A stretch of 64,000 nt of DNA from contig CP092874.1 of assembly GCA_030710605.1 (NCBI GenBank), positions 37,398,696 through 37,462,695 of the forward strand, given 5' to 3'. Source of the DNA: Cordylochernes scorpioides. Taxonomy: Eukaryota; Arthropoda; Arachnida; Pseudoscorpiones; Chernetidae. Below, piece after piece: positions 1 through 11,228 of the stretch. The notes under the pieces are model-generated. The model was not told the origin of the DNA and did no database searches. It saw only the letters and a list, made by a program, of their open reading frames with translations. Made by a program: the position numbers and the translations under genes. Position 1 is the stretch's first letter. Each line of letters opens with the position of its first letter.

Positions 1-1
1 G

Positions 2-343
2 TTCTATGGTATTGAGAGGGAGGGTGACGAAAACCAGGCAGATTGTAACTTAAAGATTCAAAACGTAATTAGAGATAAAATGGAAATCGGAGATGATTTA
101 AAAATAACAAAATCTCACCGACTTTCACGCGGATCCAATGCACCAGTTCTTGTTGTGGTGCCTGATTATGCTGATAGAGCAAAAATATTTAAAAATGCCT
201 ACAAACTCAGAGATACTAAAATTTCTATAAGTAAAGATTATAGTAAAAATGTTAGAGAGCAGCGGCGCATCCTAATTGAAAAAAGGAAAGAATTGGGTGA
301 AAGGGGAATAAAATCGAAGTTGAGAGATAACAGCTTTTTGTAA
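2..343 (+). pseudogene. LINE ORF1-like protein, 3' part
   Basis: The frame is open from the window edge through an internal ATG at 80 to the stop at 343, so the true start is outside the window. The visible ~113 residues carry the charged pattern of L1-type ORF1 nucleic-acid-binding proteins: a short SHRLSRG motif, then a hydrophobic VLVVVPDY strand, then DRAKIFKNAYKLR, and a basic REQRR helix near the end. ORF1 proteins of this kind coat the LINE RNA. Assignment is by pattern only. The frame breaks beyond 343, although ORF1-like sequence seems to continue with stops to about 560. Confidence 0.55.
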
Positions 344-755
344 ATGATAAAGTCTGTAAAGTGATGAATGGCCAAGTTGTTGATAGCACAGGAGCTGCTA
401 TATAGCAACCACCTCGTAGAAACAATTGTGTAAATAGAAGAAATACGACATCAAAATCACAAATTAATTCTCCACCCAACAATCAAATAACGGAAAGTTA
501 CTTCGACACAAATACATGTAAATTCGATTTTCAAGACGCTGACAATGCAATTTTTTCTGAAAATTCGCGAGACATCGCGGAAACTTAGTTATCTATTTTC
601 TTATCAACAAACACAAGAGCCCTCCAACATGTTATCTGTTTGATATTTGTATACCTTCCTCCAAACCAAATACAGCTGCATAACTTAGATAAACTGTCTC
701 CATATATTCAAAAGCAAATAGCATATGAAATTTTTTTAGAGAAAACCACACCAAG

Positions 756-992
756 ATGCTCTGTGGTGAGGACCCGATTTGTACCTTCTGTAATTCAAAA
801 CTAAAAAATGAAATCACTCACTATATTTTTGATTGCTATGCTCTGAAAGAAGAAAGAAGAACCCTTATGCTCAAAACTGGGCAACTCTGTGCTTCACTTC
901 CATCAATAATTGACAATATGACCCAGAATAAGTATATTGCTACGGCGTTTTATGGTTTCCACAAGTCCATATCTCAGAAGAAGGCCAAGTGA
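756..992 (+). pseudogene. LINE ORF2 C-terminal zinc-finger fragment
   Basis: 78 residues. Near residue 9 is a CX2C pair (CTFC) followed by HYIFDC, the CX2C...HX4C finger that ends many LINE ORF2 proteins. The related LINE on the minus strand at 13816-15985 has CRIC...HYIIEC in the same place, supporting one family. No RT or endonuclease is left. The 5' side (600-755) is degenerate sequence of the same element. Confidence 0.65.
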
Positions 993-1205
993 CACTCACT
1001 CCTCACTTTCTTACTGCTACTCTTTTTGTGTTGTTTTTCTTGCTTCCCTCTTTATCTTTCTTGTTTTTATTTTTGTTTTTTTTCCTTTTCTTCTGTATAT
1101 ATCGATATTTCCTTTGTCTCACTGCTTTGTTCTTATGCATACCTCTGGGGAATCCTGTATAGGGTCAGTGACCCTGAATAAAGGCTTTTTGTTGTTGTTG
1201 TTATA

Positions 1206-1640
1206 ATGTATGTCGGGATTCTGACAATAACTGTGAAAGATATTACAGTGACTTTTATTGAAGATACACGAGATAAGCAAGTGGGAATAAAATTGCCTCT
1301 GTTTCCTTCCTTCCTTTACGGCCTTCCTCTACTGAGGGTGACGGCCACGTGGTCTCTCCATATCTCCCTTCTACATCCTCTTCATCTCCTCGTGTCGTTA
1401 GATCGTCTGTGTATCCCTGTTATCTCCTTCCCCTCGATCTCTTCCCCCGGAGCTTTTCCTCCAACACTGTCAGCAATGTCTCTCCTGCTGATCCACGCAT
1501 CACATGTCCGGCAAACGTCAGTTTTTGTTGTTTTATGAACTTTATCAGCTCTGGCGTTCTGTACCCATTCGATAGAGGACTTAATTATTTGTTATCATAT
1601 CTGTTACCTAGAAACCTCACCTAACTGTAAATAATTTCCA
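1206..1640 (-). mobile_element. Decayed LINE C-terminal region fused to MITE-like end
   Basis: On the minus strand about 1325-1530 reads as a short fragment with HVMRGSAGETLL and a following basic, Arg/Gly-rich stretch. This is the 'GHVMR ... GRRxRGR ... W' region found at the C-terminus of many invertebrate LINE ORFs. Related copies are at 8979-9340, 24807-25168 and 60445-60660. The first ~100 bp resemble the inner part of the CACTCATGG MITE family. Stops and frameshifts make it non-functional. Confidence 0.5.
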
Positions 1641-1827
1641 AATCTCAAGATTTTTAAATCCTGTCAGCCTATCTGAATCTTTCTTTCCATCCCCCCTCAG
1701 ATCCACATTTCACAAATGTTTCCGATATTCTGCCCTCTGTGTATGTCCATTGGCCCCTACAACACCACATTTCAATTCCTAATCTTCACCGGCCTCTTTC
1801 TAACAAGTATTCAACTCAAATATTAGA

Positions 1828-2828
1828 AGCACACGCAGAATTTTTTAAGACTACCGGTCTTATACAGATTCACCTCAGGAAGGAAGCATAGATGGAGCTC
1901 CTATACTCCAGGCAGCACAGAACCCAGGCTCCAAGTCCGACGCATGTCCAGTGATTACACCGTACATACGTCAAGGTTAGCGTATCACTGACGAGTGTGG
2001 AATCAGCCGCGTTCTAGTCTTCACTTTCCTCATCTAAATAAACCACGACATTCGGCTATTCTATCAAATATTGAAGAACACACACAACTTTATTAAGACT
2101 ACCGGTCTTATACAGATTCACCTCAGGAAGGAAGCATAGATGGAGCTCCTATAATCCAGGCAGCACAGAACCTAGGCTCCAAGTCCGACGCATGTCCAGT
2201 GGCCACACCGTACATACGTCAAGGTTAGCGTATCCCTGAAAAGACGAGTGTGGAATCAGCCGCGTTCTAGTCTTCACTTTCCTCGTCCAGATAAACCACG
2301 ACATTCGACTATTCTATCAAATATCGGAGAACACACACAACTTTATTAAGACTACCGGTCTTATACAGATTCACCTCAGGAAGGAAGCATAGATGGAGCT
2401 CCTATACTCCAGGCAGCACAGAACCCAGGCTCCAAGTCCGACGCATGTCCAGTGATTACACCGTACATACGTCAAGGTTAGCGTATCACTGACGAGTGTG
2501 GAATCAGCCGCGTTCTAGTCTTCACTTTCCTCATCTAAATAAACCACGACATTCGGCTATTCTATCAAATATTGAAGAACACACACAACTTTATTAAGAC
2601 TACCGGTCTTATACAGATTCACCTCAGGAAGGAAGCATAGATAGAACTTCTATACTCCAGGCAGCACTGAACCCAACAATAGCCTCCAGGTCCGACACAT
2701 GTCCAATGGTCACACCGTGCATATGTCAGCGTACCATTAAAGAGACGAGTGGAGAATCAGTCGCGTTCTAGACTTCGCTTTCCTCATCCAAATAAACCAC
2801 GACATTCGGCGATTCCATCAAATATTGG
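1828..2828. repeat. ~250-bp tandem repeat, 4 units
   Basis: The landmark ACCGGT recurs at 1853, 2101, 2354 and 2602 (spacings 248, 253, 248) inside near-identical units. The last unit is the most diverged. The equivalent array in region A' (60942-61443) has only two units. Single diverged relatives lie on the opposite strand at about 20336-20440 and 36631-36740, so the unit is a dispersed SINE-like element that was amplified in tandem here. Confidence 0.85.
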
Positions 2829-3420
2829 GAAAGCAAACCTCTCCGTTTGAGTCAGAATTGTAGCAGCTTCTCTCTGACCCCGAGGGGTGGAGTGGGGAGT
2901 TAGTCCAGACAATAGGGGGGTCGGGGACCGTCAACAGACGTGTGACTCACCACGTCCCCTTGTGATGAGGGGGTGGGGGACTATTTATACCAAGGGAAAG
3001 GATAATAATAAAATGTTAAATATGCAAAACGGCATTATAGAGATCTGAAACCTAAACACAAGACAAATCAGGTTAGGTTAAAAACTAAAACATTTGATGC
3101 TGGTGTAAAAAATAGGAGGGAATTAATAAAAAAACAATTTATTGAAAAGGTGGTGGATCTATTTCGAAGCATGACAGGACATTTCACTTGCAATTATTCT
3201 CTTACAAATTGAAAAAATTGTAGCACGATTCTATAGTAAAGGTAAGATTCTATATTAAAACAAAAATAACTTATTTTATTAACGATTAAAAGACATTTTC
3301 TTTCCTATTAATTATTTTATTATATATAAAAACGTATTAAAATAGCGGAATAATTGATATTAATAATAATAAAAATTACATTTAAAAAAATTTAAATTAT
3401 TTGTAAAAAAAAAAAAAAAA
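2829..3420. other. No gene recognised; GC-rich then AT-rich spacer
   Basis: 2870-2990 is a G-rich patch with a TATTTATA sequence at its end. 3000-3420 is AT-rich with an A-run directly before the tRNA gene. No coding frame is supported. The segment is repeated almost exactly at 61444-62171, where it carries a 119-bp palindromic insertion. Confidence 0.6.
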
Positions 3421-3493
3421 CGAGCCTGCCAGGATTCGAACCTGGAATCTTCTGATCCGTAGTCAGACGCGTTATCCGTTGCGCCACAGGCCC
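3421..3493 (-). tRNA. tRNA-Arg (anticodon ACG)
   Basis: The 73-nt minus-strand sequence folds into a full cloverleaf. The acceptor GGGCCTG pairs with CAGGCTC, followed by discriminator G. The anticodon stem TCTGA/TCAGA encloses loop CTACGGA, giving anticodon ACG. The T-arm is CCAGG-TTCGAAT-CCTGG. A box (TGGCGCAACGG) and B box (GGTTCGAATCC) are intact. The A-run on the plus strand at 3405-3420 is a pol III terminator (T-run) on the tRNA strand. It is identical to the copy at 62172-62244. Probably functional. Confidence 0.95.
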
Positions 3494-3624
3494 ACGACTA
3501 ATGCTCCTTTATAAATAAATATTAAATACGAATTCGAAAATTAATGCCTTGTATCAATATTGAAGTGAAAACCTCAGGCCTCCTGAGAACCGACTGATTG
3601 AAGAATTAAGAAACAAAAAAAGAA

Positions 3625-3975
3625 ATAATCCTCACCCAATCAGATAAGGAGGACAAGCAGGGATTCTGGACAAGACTGATTACCATAGTAAAATGCTAAA
3701 CATCATTGAAGATCCAGCAACCTTCAAACTCATTTCCAAAGAAGAAAAACCCCGAGAATACTTTTTATTCAAAAAAGAACTCAAGAAGATTCATAAGGAA
3801 CATAATTTCGAGCAAAGAATTGAAAGACTTTTTGTCTAATATGCAAATCGATGCCTTCATATATGGCCTCCGTAAAATTCATAAATCAAGTGTCCCCTTA
3901 AGACCCATAGTGGCCTTCTACCATTCCCCAATAACGCCTCTCTCCAATTTCATCTCAACCTTTCTCAGCCCATAA
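3625..3975 (+). pseudogene. Penelope-like element reverse transcriptase fragment
   Basis: The frame at 3706-3975 contains FIYGLRKIHKSS followed by PLRPIV and a SPITPLSNF segment. This is the conserved YGLPKIHK...PLRPIV signature of Penelope-like (PLE) reverse transcriptases, which prime on DNA and usually carry a GIY-YIG endonuclease. Upstream, in another frame (about 3640-3750), is the preceding PLE block ending near EDPATFKLISK, so at least one frameshift is present. The Pro of GLPKIHK is Arg here but Pro in the copy at 62457-62726. No GIY-YIG domain is visible. Confidence 0.75.
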
Positions 3976-4071
3976 TCAAGCAGTAGAATTCTCGGTTTTC
4001 AATCTACAACACCACCACCTTCATAGAAGAAATACTCAAGAGTGTTTATATAAACTAAGAGGTGGGTCAAC

Positions 4072-4258
4072 TCTTGCCCAAAATGTAGCTTGGCACCTGC
4101 AGCTCAAGAACACATTGCATTAGACTTGCATTGTACTAAACAGGACCTTTGGGAGAGGCCGCTGTTTATCATCAAACAGCTCGAGGAGCATGGACTCGTG
4201 GAATTCGTGTAATCTTAGCACAAAGGGTTAAAAAACAACGACAACAAAAGATAGGCCA
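4072..4258 (+). mobile_element. 5'-truncated LINE 3' end with (AAC)n-type tail
   Basis: A short frame (4072-4212) reads SCPKC...EHIALDL...QDLWERP...HGLVEFV then stop. This is the last zinc-finger and C-terminus block of a LINE ORF; the final Cys of the finger is lost. It is followed by a short 3' UTR and an AACAACGACAAC tail. The same stop and UTR context (GTGTAATCTT..CACAA.GGG) ends the nested element at 14597-15007, indicating a shared LINE or LINE-dependent SINE family. Repeated at 62823-63001. Confidence 0.65.
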
Positions 4259-4880
4259 AGCCATCAGTAACTTTTAGTTGCAAGATCAGGAGATTCCTTT
4301 CTCTTAATTTTACAACCTGATCCCAGTACAGAATCACTTTGGTGTACTCTTCTTTTTTTTTTTTTCATATTTTATAATTAGGTTTATCCATTTGTATTAT
4401 CATCATTGAATGTAAATATTTAAAAAATATATAATTTCCTTAGCAGACTCCATGACGAACCCCTGTATATAAGACTGGATGTCTTAATAAATACTTATGT
4501 GCATGCGTGTGATCCTGACAACTAATAATGGGATAGTTTCCAGCTATATCCTCCAATATGGGTGGTCAGAAAACCGTTTTAACCGAGAAGAGGGTCTTTA
4601 TGAGGGTGAATTAGCGTCCTCTCTGCACTCTTATCCCTAGCAAGATGTTGGCACGGCAAGTGAGCGGTTTTGAACAGCAATTTATTTCTCCCGTGTGCGC
4701 CATTGTCGGTAGGTTAGAAGTGATGTACTTCTTATTTACATATAACCTGATGATAACCTTTGACAGGTTGGGAAATAAGATAAACTACAAGAAACAGGAA
4801 TATTGTGAACGAGTTTTTTGAAATTAATCAAGAGTGATTCTTATTTTAAGAATTATAACTAATAAACACGAGAGAATATC
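4259..4880. other. Intergenic repeat-like DNA, no gene recognised
   Basis: It contains a TATATAAGAC...GTCTTAATAAA segment around 4478-4492 that resembles the end of the ~250-bp SINE-like unit. Otherwise nothing identifiable. It is duplicated at 63002-63633. Confidence 0.5.
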
Positions 4881-5042
4881 CACTCATGGACAAAACTTAA
4901 GGAAGTTGTACCTTTTAGCATATATATCGGGACAATAACTCTGAAAGATATTACAGTAACTTTTATTGAAGACACACGAGATAAAATAAAAACGACCAAT
5001 GATATGAAAGACTTTCCACTTTCTTAAGTTTGTCCAAAAGTG
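4881..5042. mobile_element. Tc1/mariner-like MITE
   Basis: A ~162-bp element whose ends are inverted relatives: left CACTCATGGACAAAACTTAA, right (complement) CACTTTTGGACAAACTTAAG. TA follows the right end, as expected for TA target duplication; the left flank is less clean. It has no coding capacity. Other copies or fragments start at 13359, 13418, 29274, 29333, 60288 and 63634. Confidence 0.65.
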
Positions 5043-6241
5043 TATGTCATTCAAATAAAACTCAGTTTCTACGGTTAATACTACGATGAAAAGTAGTGAG
5101 AGGGCTTAGCTCATCATAAATTAACAGTTCTGCGGTTTCGTCAATTTAACCCACCAGACCGCTTGTTTGCGCCTAGTTATGTAAATAACTTGCTAGGCTG
5201 CATTGATTTATAATCATGCAGATTTTTCTTTCTTTCTTTTAATTATGTAAATATATATGTATATAAAATGAGTGAAAGATGCAATAAAGTTAGTGTGTCA
5301 GCTAAACGCCGTGAGGCTGTGTGGTGATTCTCTTGTTGTTACATCGCAATTGGATAAGGAGAATTTCTCAGTAGTCAATCCGCAGGTCGAGGTGAAAACA
5401 TACAGTCCAAATTAAGCTCTGCCGAAAGATAGTCAACATCTAAAACAAAGGTTAAGGAGCTACACGGATTTCCAAACTATTACTGTGAGGATCCAAGCTC
5501 CAACACCGCTTTTAGAGATCTAATACTGTTTCGGACGATTCTGCTTGTATATGAGACATTGGAGAATTGAATCTTAGTTATGGTAGTAAGGCAAACTATG
5601 GACATAAGCTTTTTATTTTATAGAAGAGCCATTCGTGCTTAATGGTTTTGGCGCGTTGTTGCCTTATAATATGATTATTACTTTACATAGGTTTGTACGG
5701 TAGTGTTTGGTTATCTTTCTCCCATTCGCTCTCTGTTATGTAAATATCCCGTGTAGTTGGCGACATCTCTCCTTGTCCAGGAATATGTATTATATGTAAA
5801 TAAGTCGATAGTTGTTTTGATCAAATTAAACTCCCTTGTCACTCTCTAACGTTTATATTCCCTCATTGTTCTACGTTACCCTATGCAACTTCCTAATATG
5901 CAAATATAGTATCTTCTTATATAGATAATCCTTTGTTTCTTGTAGAGCCTTAGTTAATCTTGAGACTGTCGTAGTGCTCAACGTTAGATGGAGATTGAAG
6001 AAATACTTTACTTTTCGCCTATTATTCCTCTATAGATGGCCACAAACAGTGGAACATCTGTTCACGTTTTCTGTTACACAGGCTACAAACACATCTGGGG
6101 GTAAAATACTTCAGCCCTCCTACTGACTCACTTCCGGCCGGATACTAATTGGTCAACTGGTTCACCGCAGCAATCTGCCCTCTCCATGTCTAGAAATATC
6201 TTCTACACTGCTGTGCGGACCGGGTAGTTGGCGATTTGCGC
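5043..6241. other. Spacer with no recognised gene; contains A/B boundary
   Basis: 5240-5266 is a short AT microsatellite. The duplicated block B starts at 5265, and its second copy starts at the first base after the gap (21121). The rest holds several TATGTAAATA-type AT-rich sequences and two AATAAA/ATTAAA-like signals that could be decayed LTR material, but no paired LTR or coding frame was seen. Confidence 0.45.
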
Positions 6242-6313
6242 TCCAGGAACCCGGGTTACTTCTACTGTCCTCTAGGGGAACCCGGGTTATCTCTACTGTC
6301 TTACAGGAACCCA
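6242..6313 (-). repeat. Three inverted 29-bp minisatellite units
   Basis: CAGGAACCCGGGTTA.CT.CTACTGTCCT-type units are the reverse complement of the main 29-bp array that begins 870 bp further right. About 2.5 units remain, with degenerate spacing. Confidence 0.75.
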
Positions 6314-7180
6314 GCTTCCCACTTGAAAACTAACTTTAGTGGCTGCCGCACAAGATCATCCCAGGTTCACAAAGGAGGAGAATATGTACAGATTCGTCTT
6401 ATTTTGTGTTTCACATATTTATCAGGTTAAAACCTCGTGGTACAGGATTCTTTGTTCCAGATGTTCTCAATTTGGATGCTCTAACTCGTTTATTTCTTTC
6501 ATTGGCTTATTCCCTTCCTTATATAGCAGTGATGTGGCGTCGTCACCTATCACAAATTCGGTTGGTGAACTCTCTAATAAGAAAACAAAATCTGGAATAG
6601 TTTTCTGGAAAACTGGCATCATTCCAAATTATACGGCTATTGTTGGATCGCTAAGAGATATCTCTATAGATATTTACAATCCTATCAAAGTCAACGTTCA
6701 AAATCTTACCAGATCTATTGACTCAACGTCTTCTCTCTGTGATATCTCTTCTCTCGAAACTGTTTACTAAATTCAAACAAGTTAAGAAATAATAGTAACC
6801 ATTATCCCAGATTGATGTGATGTATTGTAAACGTAAACGGTCAATATTGTTTTTTTTATTCATCTTCGAAACTATTATTATCTTTGTCACTGAGATGGTA
6901 CGAAGTTGTTTTATGACCATGAATCCGTTGTTGGAATTCACGAGTTGAATGTGTGGTCCAAAACGCTATGAGATGTCTTCCAGCGACAATCCTCTATGAG
7001 ACCCGGCCGCAGCTAAACCAGGAGCATGGGCCAAACAAGATCAAACAATTTTTTCGAATAACTCCCCCATCTACGACTTCCCGAGACTTCCTTCCACACC
7101 AATGCGCCTCTACACTCATGACGAGAAAATAGCTGACATTTAAAACCATCCTCACGTTGTGTTGGGGACAATCACCCAGT
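6314..7180. other. Unrecognised region between inverted minisatellite pieces
   Basis: Two overlapping plus frames (6339-6770 and 6406-6600) are open but match no family I recognise, and neither has convincing coding features. It is identical in copy 2 (22171-23037), so the copy says nothing about selection. Confidence 0.4.
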
Positions 7181-8942
7181 AGATAGAGGTAACCTGGGTT
7201 CCTGGAGGACAGTGGAGGTAACTTGGGTTCCTAGAGGACAGTGGAGGTAACTTGGGTTCCTAGAGGACAGTGGAGGTAACCTTGGGTTCCTGGAGGACAG
7301 TGGAGGTAACCTGGGTTCCTGGAGGACAGTGGAGGTAACCTGGGTTCCTGGAGGACAGTGGAGGTAACTTGGGTTCCTGGAGGACAGTGGAGGTAACCTG
7401 GGTTCCTGGAGGACAGTGGAGGTAACTTGGGTTCCTGGAGGACAGTGGAGGTAACTTGGGTTCCTGGAGGACAGTGGAGGTAACCTGGGTTCCTGGAGGA
7501 CAGTGGAGGTAACTTGGGTTCCTGAGGACAGTGGAGGTAACTTGGGTTCCTGGAGGACAGTGGAGGTAACTTGGGTTCCTGGAGGACAGTGGAGGTAACT
7601 TGGGTTCCTGGAGGACAGTGGAGGTAACTTGGGTTCCTGGAGGACAGTGGAGGTAACCTGGGTTCCTGGAGGACAGTGGAGGTAACTTGGGTTCCTGGAG
7701 GACAGTGGAGGTAACTTGGGTTCCTGGAGGACAGTGGAGGTAACCTGGGTTCCTGGAGGACAGTGGAGGTAACCTGGGTTCCTGGAGGACAGTGGAGGTA
7801 ACCTGGGTTCCTGGAGGACAGTGGAGGTAACTTGGGTTCCTGGAGGACAGTGGAGGTAACCTGGGTTCCTGGAGGACAGTGGAGGTAACTTGGGTTCCTG
7901 GAGGACAGTGGAGGTAACTTGGGTTCCTGGAGGACAGTGGAGGTAACCTGGGTTCCTGGAGGACAGTGGAGGTAACCTGGGTTCCTGGAGGACAGTGGAG
8001 GTAACCCGGGTTCCTGGAGGACAGTGGAGGTAACCCGGGTTCCTGGAGGACAGTGGAGGTAACCTGGGTTCCTGGAGGACAGTGGAGGTAACTTGGGTTC
8101 CTGGAGGACAGTGGAGGTAACCTGGGTTCCTGGAGGACAGTGGAGGTAACTTGGGTTCCTGGAGGACAGTGGAGGTAACCTGGGTTCCTGGAGGACAGTG
8201 GAGGTAACCTGGGTTCCCCTAGAGGACAATAGAGGTAACCCAGGTTCCTGGAGGACAGTAGGGGTAACACGGGTTCCTGGAGGACAGTGGAGGTAACCTG
8301 GGTTCCTGGAGGACAGTGGAGGTAACCTGGGTTCCTGGAGGACAGTGGAGGTAACCTGGGTTCCTGGAGGACAGTAGGGGTAACCCGGGTTCCTGGAGGA
8401 CAGTGGAGGTAACCTGGGTTCCTGGAGGACAGTAGGGGTAACCCGGGTTCCTGGAGGACAGTGGAGGTAACCCGGGTTCCTGGAGGACAGTGGAGGTAAC
8501 CCGGGTTCCTGGAGGACAGTGGAGGTAACCTGGGTTCCTGGAGGACAGTAGGGGTAACCCGGGTTCCTGGAGGACAGTGGAGGTAACCCGGGTTCCTGGA
8601 GGACAGTGGAGGTAACCCGGGTTCCTGGAGGACAGTGGAGGTAACCCGGGTTCCTGGAGGACAGTGGAGGTAACCTGGGTTCCTGGAGGACAGTGGAGGT
8701 AACCCGGGTTCCTAGAGGACAGTAGAGGTAACCTGGGTTCCCCTAGAGGACAATAGAGTTAACCCAGGTTCCTGGAGGACAGTAGGGGTAACCCGGGTTC
8801 CTAGAGGACAGTAGGGGTAACCTGGATTCCCCTAGAGGACAATAGAGGTAACCCAGGTTCCTGGAGGACAGTAGGGGTAACCCGGGTTCCTAGAGGACAG
8901 TAGGGGTAACCTGGGTTCCCCTAGAGGACAATAGAGGTAACC
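7181..8942. repeat. 29-bp minisatellite, ~61 units
   Basis: Head-to-tail unit GGTAACCTGGGTTCCTGGAG + GACAGTGGA, 29 bp. Variants are CTTGGG/CTGGG/CCGGG and GTGGAGG/GTAGGGG. The right third (from about 8220) has higher-order blocks carrying CCCCTAGAGGACAATAG variants. Because 29 is not a multiple of 3, the array is open in several frames (29-residue peptide period). Those long frames are artefacts. Contiguous units without spacers exclude CRISPR. Confidence 0.97.
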
Positions 8943-8978
8943 TTAAATATGTCATTGATGACTTCCCCCCCTCTTCCT

Positions 8979-9340
8979 TCAGCGCTTCCCTCTACTGAGG
9001 GCTGACCACATGGTCTCTCCATATCTCCTACCATCATCTCCTCGTCGTCCAGTCCATTGTTTCAGGTCATCCATATACTCTCGCCGTCTTTGTACGCGCG
9101 GTCTCTTCCCTTTATCTTTCCCTCCAGAACAGTCAGCAGTGTCTCCCCCGCTGATCCACACATCACATGTCCATATAACCTCAGTTTTGTTGCTTTATGA
9201 TCATCATAAACTGGCGTTCTGTTGCCATTCGATCAAGGACGTGATTGTTTGTCATCTTATCTGCCCATGGAATCTAAAGTATTCTTCTATAAAGGTACAT
9301 CTCGAAGGCCTGTAACCATGGTCTAGTAGATCGCGGTGAT
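8979..9340 (-). pseudogene. LINE C-terminal remnant
   Basis: On the minus strand the sequence reads, through frameshifts, MYLYRRILRIPWADK..., then GHVMCGSAGETLL..., then RRREYMDDLKQWTGRRG. This is the characteristic 'YRRMLRIPWTD ... GHVMR ... WMDDLKxWTG' tail of an invertebrate LINE ORF. It lies directly beside the minisatellite. Copy 2 is at 24807-25168, and related tails are at 1325-1530 and 60445-60660. Confidence 0.7.
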
Positions 9341-9770
9341 TTATTGCGCCCAGAGGATTCATGTTGAAATTCTCGGTAAATGTTTCTCGGGTAATATAAC
9401 CTTTAAATAGAGAGAATGGCTAAATTTCTAAAATAGTGTTATTTTTAAAGGGCTTAATAGGAAATGCTATTTTAACTCCTTTTTTAAAGTGAATTTTTTT
9501 TTCTACAATTTTTTTTTTTACAATAAAGATTTTGGGTTGAGCGAGTTGCTTCCCCGACGATCGGATAAATCTTGGCCAGGGTGGAGCAGCGGACATGGTG
9601 GAGCATCTTGACTCGGGGGAATGTTCTAGCCGTGAGATGGCGGGGACAATAGAGAGAATATGGTTTTACGGGCTACTAACCAAAGTGTATGATTTTTTTA
9701 GCACAAAAATTGGATGTAGCAAGCAGACAAACTGCAATCTGCAGTACCAAGGTGCTGCCCGCCACCAAGG
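9341..9770. other. AT-rich spacer, no gene recognised
   Basis: It contains T-runs at about 9487-9520. The plus frame 9595-9777 is short and matches no family I recognise. Confidence 0.4.
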
Positions 9771-9850
9771 AAATTAGCCAAGGCGGGATTCGATCTCAGG
9801 TCGTCATTGCCGAGAATTAGCTGTTTATACCATTCCTCCACCGAACTTCC
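9771..9850 (-). repeat. tRNA-derived SINE-like segment
   Basis: On the minus strand GGTGGAGGAATGGTATA... resembles a degenerate A box. ~45 nt on, GAGATCGAATCCCGCC resembles a B box (GGTTCGAATCC). No clean cloverleaf forms, so this is a SINE head rather than a tRNA gene. Repeated at 25599-25678. Confidence 0.4.
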
Positions 9851-9889
9851 CCCATACAGGGCCAGTAGGACGTTGTGGTGTTCCCTTGA

Positions 9890-10219
9890 TGACATCCGGG
9901 ATTTACTCTCGAATTATATTGACAAACATTTTCAGTTTTTGCTGATCAGTTTTTAGCGGGAAGAATGTTGTCTTCGTTTGTTAGTGAACCAATTCCTCAC
10001 GCCTTCTCATTGGACGAATGTGGCCATGTCTGTATATAAGAGGGGACTAAGGGAATGCGAGGGGGCCCAGAGCGTGGAGAATTGGTGTGGAGACGCTTAA
10101 AGTGTTTTTCTACGTGTTTTTTCCGTGACTGGGGATCTCTTCGCATCCTTGTGTAACCTCGGTCCGATCCCTACCAACGCTGCAAATAAAAGATAAGTAC
10201 TGTTTTATTTTATTTAACA
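9890..10219 (+). promoter_or_regulatory. LTR- or 5'UTR-like promoter module (TATA + polyA signal)
   Basis: It begins TGACATCC and ends ..ATTTAACA. It contains TATATAAGAG near 10031 and AATAAAAG near 10186, a spacing like an LTR's promoter and polyadenylation signal. A related sequence in reverse orientation (CATTGGACGAATGTGGCCAT) lies at 41478-41600, immediately upstream of the intact LINE frame. It could be a solo LTR or a LINE 5' UTR. Copy 2 is at 25718-26047. Confidence 0.4.
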
Positions 10220-10363
10220 AATCGTGAATTTTTTTTATTTATCTCCTTTTTTTTTTGTTGGTGTTGTACTCTTGAGTGTACGTTTTTTTTTTTTTTTGTT
10301 TTTTTTTGTGTATTAATGTATTATTGATTTTTGTGTGATAACCCGTAAAATTAACTTTTGTCA

Positions 10364-11228
10364 ATACTCCTGCACACGTCGTGTTGATGACATACGGGAT
10401 ATACTCCTGCACACGTCGTGTTGATGACATACGGGATATACTCCTGCACACGTCGTGTTGATGACATACGGGATATACTCCTGCACACGTCGTGTTGATG
10501 ACATACGGGATATACTCCTGCACACGTCGTGTTGATGACATACGGAATATACTCCTGCACACATCGTGTTGATGACATACGGGATATACTCCTGCGCACG
10601 TCGTGTTGATGACATACGGGATATACTCCTGCACACGTCGTGTTGATGACATACGGGATATACTCCTGCACACGTCGGGTTGATGATATACGGGATATAC
10701 TCCTGCACACGTCGGGTTGATGATATACGGGATATACTCCTGCACACGTCGTGTTGATGACATACGGAATATACTCCTGCACACATCGTGTTGATGACAT
10801 ACGGGATATACTCCTGCGCACGTCGTGTTGATGACATACGGGATATACTCCTGCACACGTCGTGTTGATGACATACGGGATATACTCCTGCACACATCGT
10901 GTTGATGACATACGGGATATACTCCTGCGCACGTCGTGTTGATGACATACGGGATATACTCCTGCACACGTCGGGTTGATGATATACGGGATATACTCCT
11001 GCACACGTCGGGTTGATGACATACGGGATATACTCCTGCGCACGTCGTGTTGATGACATACGGGATATACTCCTGCACACGTCGTGTTGATGACATACGG
11101 GATATACTCCTGCACACGTCGGGTTGATGACATACGGGATATACTCCTGCACACGTCGGGTTGATGATATACGGGATATACTCCTGCACACGTCGGGTTG
11201 ATGATATACGGGATATACTCCTGCACAC
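10364..11228. repeat. 37-bp minisatellite, ~23.4 units
   Basis: Unit ATACTCCTGCACACGTCGTG + TTGATGACATACGGGAT (37 bp), with GTCGGG, CGCACG and GATATAC variants arranged in higher-order blocks. The array is open in three minus frames with a 37-residue peptide period. This is a repeat artefact, not protein coding. Copy 2 has exactly two more units. Confidence 0.97.

Larger units (their letters stand above)
1..1205 (+). mobile_element. LINE remnant, ORF1 piece + ORF2 C-terminus + (GTT)n tail
   Basis: An internally deleted non-LTR retrotransposon running off the left edge of the window. It keeps an ORF1-like coding piece (2-343), a zinc-finger-bearing ORF2 C-terminus (756-992) and a 3' end in which a short AATAAA-containing region leads into a TTG/GTT microsatellite tail just before 1206. 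The same 3' end, with AATAAAGGC followed by GTT repeats, occurs on the minus strand at about 13683 and 29598, so these are one family. The reverse-transcriptase domain is absent here. Confidence 0.75.

Noticed and set aside
3061-3085. Telomeric TTAGG repeats
   Set aside because: Only two adjacent GGTTA words (CAGGTTAGGTTA). Too short to mean anything.
6236-6770. Possible gene with two overlapping plus frames (also 22093-22627)
   Set aside because: No recognisable domain or family. The frames overlap with neither favoured. The two copies are the same locus, so conservation is uninformative.
7181-8942. CRISPR-like regular repeats or a repetitive protein gene (also 10364-11228, 23038-24770, 26193-27131)
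   Set aside because: Units are contiguous with no spacers, the context is eukaryotic, and unit lengths of 29 and 37 bp make several frames open at once. They are minisatellites.
9889-10220. Solo LTR with confidence
   Set aside because: TG...CA ends, TATA and polyA signal are suggestive, but no second LTR, coding partner or target duplication was found. Reported only as promoter-like.
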